From NCBI RefSeq assembly GCF_042466415.1, contig NZ_JAXHCH010000002.1, positions 1,426,001 to 1,490,000 of the forward strand: a stretch of 64,000 bases of DNA, given 5' to 3'. Below the pieces are notes generated by a model that did no database searches, was not told the DNA's origin, and was given only the letters and a program-made list of their open reading frames with translations. Source of the stretch: Albirhodobacter sp042466415. Lineage in GTDB: Bacteria > Pseudomonadota > Alphaproteobacteria > Rhodobacterales > Rhodobacteraceae. Made by a program: the position numbers and the translations under genes. Of this stretch, positions 40,137-47,213 are shown in pieces (position 1 is the first letter of the stretch; every line of letters starts with the position of its first letter).

Positions 40137-41708
40137 TTACGATTTTTGGAACATGGCGAGCATGCGCCGTGTGACGAGGAACCCGCCGACAATATTGATC
40201 GTGGCGATAAACACCGAGATCGCGGCCAAGAAGACAACGAGCCATGAGCCCGAGCCGACTTGGAGAAGCGCCCCGAGGATCACGATCCCCGAGATGGCAT
40301 TGGTCACGGCCATCAAAGGCGTGTGCAATGAGTGCGACACGTTCCAGATCACCGAGAAGCCGATGAAGCAGGCCAGCACAAAGACGATGAAATGCGACAT
40401 GAAGGCCTCGGGCGCAAACCCGCCCACGACCAACAACAGCACGGTCGCCACGGCGATCAACATGACTTGGCTCTTGGTCTGCGCCTTGAACGCCTTGATC
40501 TCTGCCGCGCGTTTTTCCTCGGAGGTCAATTCCTTGACCTTTTCCTTCGGTTTGGCGGCGGCAATCGCGGCCACTTTCGGCGGTGGCGGCGGGAAGGTGA
40601 TCTCACCCGCATGGGCAACCGTCGCGCCGCGGATCACGTCATCTTCCATGTTATGATGGATCACGCCGTCTTTGGCGGGGGTCAGATCGAACATCATATG
40701 ACGGATATTGTTGGAATAAAGCGTGGAAGCCTGCGCGGCCATCCGGCTCGGGAAATCGGTGTAGCCAATGATGGTCACGCCGTTATCTGACACGATCTTT
40801 TCATCCATCACGGTCAGATCGCTGTTCCCGCCGCGCTCTGCGGCAAGGTCAACGATCACCGATCCGGGCTTCATCAGCTCGACCATATCCCTGGTCCAAA
40901 GCTTCGGCGCGTCGCGCCCCGGAATCAGAGCGGTGGTGATGACGATATCGACATCGGGTGCCAACTCGCGGAATTTGGCAAGCTGCGCTTCGCGGAACTC
41001 CGGGCTCGACGGGGCCGCATAGCCGCCCGTTGCCGCGCCGTCTTGGGCTTCCTCAAACTCAAGATAGACGAATTCCGCGCCCATGGATTCGATCTGCTCG
41101 GCCACTTCGGGGCGCACATCAAACGCATAGGTGATCGCGCCGAGCGACGTCGCCGTGCCGATCGCAGCAAGGCCGGCCACGCCCGCCCCCACAACGAGAA
41201 CTTTCGCCGGCGGCACCTTGCCCGCCGCTGTCACCTGACCGGTGAAGAAGCGCCCAAAGTTGTTGCCCGCCTCAATCACCGCGCGGTAGCCCGCGATATT
41301 GGCCATGGAGGACAATGCATCCATCTTCTGCGCGCGCGAAATCCGAGGGACCATATCCATCGCGATGACATTGGCGCCGGTCGCTTTGGCGGCCTCCAAC
41401 AGCGCGGTGTTTTGCGCTGGGTAGAAGAACGAAATCAAGGTTTGCCCTGCGCCGAGCCGTTTGATCTCTGCATCGACAGGAGGACGCACTTTCGCGACGA
41501 CGTCGACCGCCTTGAACAGATCGGGCGCGGATTTAGTGATGGTCACCCCCGCCGCTTCATAAGCCGCATCCGAGAAGCCGGCCTTTACGCCCGCCCCCGA
41601 TTGGATGAAGCATTCATGGCCAAGCTTTTGCAGCATTGCTGCGCTCTCGGGCGTCATCGCGACCCGTGCCTCGCCCTCGAAAATCTCCGTTGGAGCTCCG
41701 ATTTTCAC
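40137..41708 (-). CDS. pntA: NAD(P) transhydrogenase alpha subunit
   Basis: This 523-residue subunit combines the NAD(H)-binding domain I (about 1-380) with a charged linker (KPKEKVKELTSEEKR) and four C-terminal transmembrane helices. Domain I shows KIGAPTEIFEGEARVAMTPE, RISRAQKMDALSSMANIAGYRAV, the Rossmann VVGAGVAGLAAIGTA and DVRPEVAEQIESMGAEF. The single fused alpha chain is the E. coli type, unlike the split pntAA/pntAB of some alphaproteobacteria. It is the first gene of pntAB, preceded by an unusual AT-rich gap. Confidence 0.96.
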   Translation of the reverse strand: MKIGAPTEIFEGEARVAMTPESAAMLQKLGHECFIQSGAGVKAGFSDAAYEAAGVTITKSAPDLFKAVDVVAKVRPPVDAEIKRLGAGQTLISFFYPAQNTALLEAAKATGANVIAMDMVPRISRAQKMDALSSMANIAGYRAVIEAGNNFGRFFTGQVTAAGKVPPAKVLVVGAGVAGLAAIGTATSLGAITYAFDVRPEVAEQIESMGAEFVYLEFEEAQDGAATGGYAAPSSPEFREAQLAKFRELAPDVDIVITTALIPGRDAPKLWTRDMVELMKPGSVIVDLAAERGGNSDLTVMDEKIVSDNGVTIIGYTDFPSRMAAQASTLYSNNIRHMMFDLTPAKDGVIHHNMEDDVIRGATVAHAGEITFPPPPPKVAAIAAAKPKEKVKELTSEEKRAAEIKAFKAQTKSQVMLIAVATVLLLVVGGFAPEAFMSHFIVFVLACFIGFSVIWNVSHSLHTPLMAVTNAISGIVILGALLQVGSGSWLVVFLAAISVFIATINIVGGFLVTRRMLAMFQKS

Positions 41709-42151
41709 TGTTAGTCCCCCTCATAGCGCCCCCGAAACACAGCAGATTCCTCCGCGAACCGACGAGGGCCGACGATTGTGCGCGTTTTGCATAACATTCA
41801 GTTGTAAAGTTTCACAAGACGCTTGACCTCAACGCGCGCCCGGAAATATCAATTATGAGTAAGCAATGCTTACCAATAATTTGACCATAAGTCTTACAAA
41901 TTAATAATAAACGTTTATTATCAGATGGTTAATCACATCATCCGTAAAAGCGGAATTTTCGACACCGCGGTGCCTAGCGCGATATTTTTTGTGTCTCGAT
42001 CCGCGAAAACCAGTCACTACGGTAACAAAAGTGCCAGAAGGAGGGGGTGTAGATAATTTTGATACTCGGAAGATGAGGGGCTTACCCTGCGGCAAGGGTG
42101 AGGAAAGGCGGGAATGCCCCGCCTCACCCGTCGATTGGTAAGCAATGCTGA
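41709..42151. other. AT-rich, palindrome-bearing gap between pntA and aroQ
   Basis: This 443-base gap is clearly lower in GC than its surroundings, especially 41845-41945. It holds an 18-base perfect palindrome ATAATAAACGTTTATTAT (41904-41921), the near-identical pair GTAAGCAATGCTTAC (41859-41873, itself a palindrome) and GTAAGCAATGCTGAC (42138-42152), and a compound hairpin around 42077-42130. A 64-codon minus-strand frame (41901-42095) lacks a ribosome site and coding-like composition. It must contain the pntAB promoter. Confidence 0.5.
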
Positions 42152-42592
42152 CTATTTTGTCAAAATCGAGCAGACGCGTCGAACTGCCAGCGAATAACCC
42201 TCGACACCGAAGCCAGCCATCACCCCATCGGCCCGCATCGAAACATAAGAATGATGGCGAAACGCCTCGCGCTTGTGAACATTCGAGATATGGACCTCAA
42301 AGACGGGCCCCTCAAACGCGTTGAGCGCATCCAAAATCGCCACCGATGTATGCGTGAACGCCCCCGGATTGATGACAATAGCCGCCGCTTTCAGCCGCGC
42401 CTCATGAATGGTGTCGATAATGACCCCTTCATGGTTCGATTGGAACAAAGCCACGTCAAACCCTTGCGCCTGCGCAACCGCGGCGCATGCGTGCTCGACA
42501 TCTTGCAACGTCGCGTGGCCGTAAATCTCGGGCTGGCGCTGGCCCAGCAAGTTCAGATTGGGTCCGTTCAGGATGTAGATGAGTTTGCTCAT
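42152..42592 (-). CDS. aroQ: 3-dehydroquinate dehydratase, type II
   Basis: This 146-residue dodecameric shikimate-pathway enzyme has the type II signature LNGPNLNLLGQRQPEIYG (with the catalytic Tyr at the end), FQSNHEGVIIDTIHEA, INPGAFTHTSVAILDAL and the catalytic His in VFEVHISNVHKREAFRHHSYVS. The ATG at 42590-42592 follows GAGGCGAT; the frame is open 41 codons upstream without similarity. It diverges from the iorA-like gene across 259 bases. Confidence 0.95.
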   Translation of the reverse strand: MSKLIYILNGPNLNLLGQRQPEIYGHATLQDVEHACAAVAQAQGFDVALFQSNHEGVIIDTIHEARLKAAAIVINPGAFTHTSVAILDALNAFEGPVFEVHISNVHKREAFRHHSYVSMRADGVMAGFGVEGYSLAVRRVCSILTK

Positions 42593-42851
42593 ATCGCCTC
42601 GCTGTTCGACGGGCAAAGACGCGCGGCGCGCCGAATCCCGTTCTCTCAACCCATTGATACGCGAAAATCGCTGGCTGATCAGTCCCCTATTGAAAATCCG
42701 CCTGCACAAGCCCACTTCCGTCTCTCACAACGCGCGTCGGCGCCCGATCAGATCGAGCGCATTAAAATGCCGTTGCGAAACGCCGCGCAGTATCCTTTGG
42801 ATTTCGCCTCTCGCTCAGTTTACTCTACCGCCGAACCAGCAGGAGATTTCA

Positions 42852-43388
42852 ATGCCCTACCCCGTCACGATCAATGGTCAAACACATCTCGTCGACGCGC
42901 CCGAGGGCATGCCGCTGCTTTGGGTCTTGCGCGATATTCTCGGGATGACGGGCACGAAATACGGCTGCGGCGTGGCGGCATGCGGCGCGTGCACGGTCAT
43001 GATGGACGGCACCGCATGGCGGTCGTGCCAGTTGCCGATCGAGGCCGTTGAGGGCGAGATCACCACGATTGAAGGCATCGGCACGCCGGATCTTCTCGCG
43101 CCGATTCAAGCGGCCTGGATTACGCATCAGGTCGCGCAATGCGGTTGGTGCCAATCGGGGCAGATCATGCAAGCAGCCGCCCTTCTGGCAGAGGTGCCAA
43201 ACCCTGACGACGCGCAAATTGACGAAGCGATGGCGGGCAATCTGTGCCGCTGCGGCACCTATCCGCGCATCCGTGCTGCGATCCACACGGCCGCTGCCGA
43301 GATTGAGAAGGCCAAACCCTTCGCCCAGCGCGCCCCGCTTGCGCCAACCGATGCCGCCAGCCAGCCCACACCGGAGACATCGCAATGA
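42852..43388 (+). CDS. iorA: (2Fe-2S) subunit of a molybdenum hydroxylase, isoquinoline 1-oxidoreductase alpha-like
   Basis: This 178-residue electron-transfer subunit has a plant-type [2Fe-2S] domain (KYGCGVAACGACTV, then SCQLP) and an all-helical second cluster domain (CGWCQSGQIMQAAALL and GNLCRCGTYPRIRAAI). It passes electrons from the molybdopterin subunit encoded next to it. The ATG at 42852 follows AGGAGAT by six bases. Its stop overlaps the start of the large subunit gene. The C-terminus is Pro/Ala/Thr-rich (APLAPTDAASQPTPETSQ). Confidence 0.85.
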   Translation: MPYPVTINGQTHLVDAPEGMPLLWVLRDILGMTGTKYGCGVAACGACTVMMDGTAWRSCQLPIEAVEGEITTIEGIGTPDLLAPIQAAWITHQVAQCGWCQSGQIMQAAALLAEVPNPDDAQIDEAMAGNLCRCGTYPRIRAAIHTAAAEIEKAKPFAQRAPLAPTDAASQPTPETSQ

Positions 43389-45682
43389 GCCGCCCCCACA
43401 GCAATCGCGCGCTCAACGCCGCGAAAACCCTCACACGACGCAGCTTTCTGGTTGGCTCTGCCCTCATCGCGGGCGGTGCGGCCTTCGGCGTCTACACTGC
43501 GAAGCGCGAGTTTGAGAACCCGTTGGAGGATAGCTTCGACGGCGCGCTCAACCCCTTCGTCATCATCGGCGAGGAAACCACCATCGTCGTGCCGCGCGCC
43601 GAGATGGGCCAAGGCGTGAGTACCACACTCGCCGCATTGGTCGCAGAAGAACTGGATCTCGCCTGGGAGGACATTCGTGTCATCCACGGCCCCGCCGCGC
43701 GCGCCTATTATAACGGTGCGCTGATTGAGGGTGGCTTTCCGGTTCCCTCATGGAAACGCACCGGCTGGCTCGACACGGTCGCGCAAGGCACGGCGCTCTT
43801 GCCCAAGGCCATCGGCCTGCAAGTCACTGGCGGATCAAGCTCCACGCGCGATGCCTTCACACGGATGCGGATCGCGGGCGCCGCGGCGCGTGAGGCGCTG
43901 CTTCAGGCGGCCGCCCAAACGGAGGGGCGCGACGGGCTGACGACAAAGGACGGCGCGGTGGTAACGGCTGACGGGCGCGTTCTGCCCTATGCCACACTCG
44001 CCACCACAGCCGCCCAGATCGATATCGGCGAGATCGCGCTGCGGCCCAAATCCGATTGGCGATTGCTCGGCACATCGCTCCCCCGCACGGATATGGTCGG
44101 CAAGGTCACGGGCACGGCGCAATACGGAATGGATGTGCGGTTGCCGGGAATGCGGTTTGCGACCCTGCGCCAGCCCCCGCAATTCGGCGCGACCCTTGCC
44201 GCGCTTGATCCCGCGCCGGCTTTGGCGATTGCGGGCGTCGAGGCCGTCCACCGGATCGGCGACGGGTTTGCCGTGGTGGCGGGCAACAGTTGGTCCGCAA
44301 TGCAGGGCGCCGAGGCGTTGACGCCCGAATGGCAGGCCCCGACATCCGGCGCCGGCTTGGAGATGACCGCCGTTTGGGACACATTGGCCGCGGCGTTGGA
44401 TGGCTCGGCTAATCTCACCGCGCGTGACGAAGGCGATGCGACGGGCACCCCGCCAGAAGGCGCCGTGCTTGTGGAGGCCGATTACCGCCTGCCCTATCTC
44501 GCGCATGCGACGATGGAACCGATGAGCGCGACCGCTTGGCTGCATGACGACCAGATCGAGATTTGGGCGGGGGTTCAAGGCCCTTCCGTGGCGCAAGACG
44601 CCGCACTCAAGGCCCAAGGCGTGCGCGACGCGGGGGCGCGTTTTGCCACCGTCCACACGATGTTCCTCGGGGGCGGGTTCGGGCGGCGAATCGAGACAGA
44701 TTACGTGACGCCCGCGGCCGAGCTTGCAGCCAAAATGCCCGGGACACCCGTTCAACTCATGTGGTCACGCGAGGAGGACATGACGCATGACGTTTATCGG
44801 CCCGCCGCGGTGGCACGCGCCCGCGGCTGGGCGATGCCGATACGCAGTGACGCGCCCGTCGCCGCCGCGCATATCCAACTGGCGGCGCAATCGGTGACAC
44901 GTGCGGCGGCTTCGCGGATGCTCGGCCTGCCGCTTACCGTGGGGCCCGATCATGCGCATCTGGACGGGATTGCGAACCAGCCCTACGCGCTGTCACATCT
45001 GCGGGTTGAGGGATACTTGGCCGAACTGCCGGTGCCGGTCGGGTTTTGGCGGTCGGTCGGCCATTCGATCGGCAGCTTCGTGATGGAAAGCTATATCGAC
45101 GAACTCGCCCATGCGGCAGGGGCCGATCCGCTGGCGTTCCGGCTGGCGCAGATTTCCGACCCTGCATCGCGCGCCGTTCTTGAAGCCTGCGCCGATCGCT
45201 TTGGCTGGGCGCAGGCCGCGTCAGATGGACGATCGGGCGCGGTAAAAACCGGACGCGGCGTCGCATTTTGTCACTCTTTCGGAACGCCCGTCGCGCAGAT
45301 GATCGAGGTGCAAGAGGTAGAGGGCAGCGTGAAGATCACCCGCGCCGTCATTGCCTGCGATCCTGGCGTCGCGCTGGACCCAATGATTATCGAAGCGCAG
45401 ATGACAGGCGCGATGGTCTATGGCCTGTCTGCCGCGATTTATGGCGAGATTACCTTGGAAGACGGCGCCGTGATTCAGCAGAATTTCCCCGATTTTGAGG
45501 CGGTGCGGATGCCAAATTGCCCGCCTTTCGAGGTGGTTATCCTATCGTCGGGCGACACACCCACGGGCGTCGGCGAGCCCGGCACACCGCCCGCAGCGCC
45601 CGCGCTCGCGAATGCTATCTTCGATTTGACGGGTCAGCGCTTGCGCGATCTTCCTTTCGTGCAAGCCATTGATTTCGTGTAA
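43385..45682 (+). CDS. iorB: Molybdopterin-binding large subunit, isoquinoline 1-oxidoreductase beta-like
   Basis: This 765-residue protein has a twin-arginine signal near residues 17-40 (LTRRSFLVGSALIAGGAAFG), so it acts in the periplasm. It shows the xanthine-oxidase-family large-subunit pattern: VPRAEMGQGVSTTLAALVAEEL, the LGGGFGRRIETDY Mo-cofactor loop, and the terminal GVGEPGTPP containing the presumed active-site Glu. IorB-type enzymes hydroxylate N-heterocycles or oxidise aldehydes, and the true substrate is unknown. It overlaps iorA by four bases. No XdhC-like maturation gene is adjacent. Confidence 0.87.
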   Translation: MSRPHSNRALNAAKTLTRRSFLVGSALIAGGAAFGVYTAKREFENPLEDSFDGALNPFVIIGEETTIVVPRAEMGQGVSTTLAALVAEELDLAWEDIRVIHGPAARAYYNGALIEGGFPVPSWKRTGWLDTVAQGTALLPKAIGLQVTGGSSSTRDAFTRMRIAGAAAREALLQAAAQTEGRDGLTTKDGAVVTADGRVLPYATLATTAAQIDIGEIALRPKSDWRLLGTSLPRTDMVGKVTGTAQYGMDVRLPGMRFATLRQPPQFGATLAALDPAPALAIAGVEAVHRIGDGFAVVAGNSWSAMQGAEALTPEWQAPTSGAGLEMTAVWDTLAAALDGSANLTARDEGDATGTPPEGAVLVEADYRLPYLAHATMEPMSATAWLHDDQIEIWAGVQGPSVAQDAALKAQGVRDAGARFATVHTMFLGGGFGRRIETDYVTPAAELAAKMPGTPVQLMWSREEDMTHDVYRPAAVARARGWAMPIRSDAPVAAAHIQLAAQSVTRAAASRMLGLPLTVGPDHAHLDGIANQPYALSHLRVEGYLAELPVPVGFWRSVGHSIGSFVMESYIDELAHAAGADPLAFRLAQISDPASRAVLEACADRFGWAQAASDGRSGAVKTGRGVAFCHSFGTPVAQMIEVQEVEGSVKITRAVIACDPGVALDPMIIEAQMTGAMVYGLSAAIYGEITLEDGAVIQQNFPDFEAVRMPNCPPFEVVILSSGDTPTGVGEPGTPPAAPALANAIFDLTGQRLRDLPFVQAIDFV

Positions 45683-45689
45683 TAAGAGG

Positions 45690-45719
45690 GCCCGCGCGGC
45701 CTAGCTAGGCCGCGCGGGC
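45690..45719. terminator. Perfect 30-base palindrome between convergent genes
   Basis: The two 15-base arms (45690-45704 and 45705-45719) are exact reverse complements, centred on AG/CT. TTT follows on the plus strand. It ends iorAB and overlaps the last five codons (including the stop) of the opposing C26 amidohydrolase gene, so it probably terminates both. Confidence 0.75.
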
Positions 45720-46478
45720 TTTGCCCATCTTCTGGGCGTGGTAAGCGCGGCACGCCTCGCCAAAGGCCTCAAACAACGGCTTCGAGATCGGGTCTTGCGC
45801 CGCTTTGAATTCGGGGTGCCACTGCACCGCGAGGGTAAAGCCCGGCGCGCCATCGATGCGGATCGCCTCGGCCGTGCCATCCTCGGCGCGCCCTTCCACG
45901 ATCACCCGCGGTCCCGCAGTGCAAATTCCCTGACCGTGAAGGGTGTTGGTCTCGATCTTCTCCGCCCCAAACAGGTTCGCGAACGCCCCCCCTTGCGTGA
46001 GCGTGACCTTATGGCGGCGCGAGAAACGATCCTCCAGCGTACCTTCTGTCGGCATCCGGTGGTTCATCCGGCCGGGCAAATCACGGATCTCGGGCGCAAG
46101 CGTACCGCCCATCGCGACATTGACCTCCTGAAAGCCGCGGCAAATGCCCAAAAACGGCTGCCCCGCCTCGACCAAGGCGCGGATCAGCGGCAGCGCAAGC
46201 CCGTCGCGCGCGCGGTCAAACGTGCCATGCGCGGGGGTTTCCTCGTGCCCATATTCGGACGGGTGCACATTCGGGCGCCCCCCCGTGAACAAGAACCCGT
46301 CGCATAGCTCCATCACTTCCTCAACGCTCACAAGCTTCGGGTCAGCGGGGATAACGATGGGCAAACAGCCGGAAGCTTGGGTCAGCGCCTCGGAGTTCAT
46401 AACGCCCGACGTATGAACGGGATATTCGTCATTCAGCAGATCGAAATTGCCGATAATGCCAACGATTGGCCTTGTCAT
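45705..46478 (-). CDS. Gamma-glutamyl-gamma-aminobutyrate hydrolase-like protein (peptidase C26, PuuD-like)
   Basis: This 257-residue class I glutamine-amidotransferase-fold hydrolase has the nucleophile elbow FLGICRGFQEVNVAMGG (Cys near 112) and the catalytic His/Glu in AVQWHPEFKA. GFLFTGGRPNVHPSEYG and NTLHGQG are typical of the PuuD/C26 family, which cleaves gamma-glutamyl amides in putrescine or similar catabolism. No polyamine genes are next to it, so the substrate is uncertain. The last codons of the gene form one arm of a palindromic terminator. Confidence 0.86.
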   Translation of the reverse strand: MTRPIVGIIGNFDLLNDEYPVHTSGVMNSEALTQASGCLPIVIPADPKLVSVEEVMELCDGFLFTGGRPNVHPSEYGHEETPAHGTFDRARDGLALPLIRALVEAGQPFLGICRGFQEVNVAMGGTLAPEIRDLPGRMNHRMPTEGTLEDRFSRRHKVTLTQGGAFANLFGAEKIETNTLHGQGICTAGPRVIVEGRAEDGTAEAIRIDGAPGFTLAVQWHPEFKAAQDPISKPLFEAFGEACRAYHAQKMGKARAA

Positions 46479-46759
46479 GTGGCTCTCCTGTAACTCGGTG
46501 CGCGAGCCCGCCCTAAAAACAGGGATAACGAATACCGCTGTGAGACCCTACGGTCACGCGTCGGCAGTCGCGGCTAGAAGCGCTTTGACCCTATCATATA
46601 GCGCGCATATCATTGCGAACAGTGGGTTGAAGGTGCGCATATGCACAGACCCGCCGCATCTGCGCGAGGGAACCAATTTTGGTTTCCGTCACCAGCTGCG
46701 GCGGGCCTGATCGTGTCACCTCGCGCGAAGGCGCGGGCATCAGAGCCTTTTGGCGCGTA
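46479..46759. other. Intergenic region without recognised gene
   Basis: This 281-base gap lies between the C26 hydrolase gene and a small membrane protein gene, both on the minus strand. A near-perfect inverted repeat GGAACCAATTTTGGTTTCC is seen at about 46670-46688. No ORF has a credible start and composition. Confidence 0.35.
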
Positions 46760-47035
46760 TTATTGTGCCGCGGGCGCGCCCTCCTCTACAGACACATCGG
46801 GGTTCGCGGTGTCGGCGGACCCTTCAGTCGCACCCGGAATTGTCCCTGTCGCATCGGTCGTCACACCGCTTTCCCCTTGCGGCGCAACAACCGCCGGCGC
46901 ATCGGCATCCTCTGCAGCCTCAAATCCGACTGCGAAGAACATCAACAACCCGAATAGAACAGCCGCGCCGATGCCAAGCAACGCAGGGCGGTGGCGGCGG
47001 GTTTCCTTGTGAATATTGGTATCTGGAGCGGACAT
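46760..47035 (-). CDS. Small single-pass membrane protein of unknown function
   Basis: This 91-residue protein has a basic start (MSAPDTNIHKETRRHRPA), one transmembrane helix (about residues 19-37, LLGIGAAVLFGLLMFFAVG) and an acidic, Ala/Gly/Thr-rich periplasmic tail (SADTANPDVSVEEGAPAAQ) that is probably disordered. The layout is a typical N-in, C-out anchor. An AGGAGAG site precedes the ATG at 47033-47035. I do not recognise a family. It diverges from pepN. Confidence 0.65.
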   Translation of the reverse strand: MSAPDTNIHKETRRHRPALLGIGAAVLFGLLMFFAVGFEAAEDADAPAVVAPQGESGVTTDATGTIPGATEGSADTANPDVSVEEGAPAAQ

Positions 47036-47213
47036 TCATTCTCTCCTCTCGAATGGGATCTGCGAAAATGTGAACGGCGCCGCATTGAGGGTTTTAGGGG
47101 CGGCGCGCTCGGCGCAGAACATTTTAATGTGCGGCGACCTTGAAGCGCCGCGCTCATAAACCTAACGTCTGACGGCGCGATATGTTCCGCGCGCAAAGCA
47201 AAGGATCCGCTTG

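Noticed and set aside
38694..40247. 517-codon plus-strand open frame
   Set aside because: It is antisense to pntB (and the pntA end) with an abnormal Arg/His-rich composition; long antisense frames are expected in high-GC DNA.
41901..42095. 64-codon minus-strand frame in the pntA-aroQ gap
   Set aside because: It has a TTG start, no ribosome site, low-GC non-coding composition and covers a palindrome.
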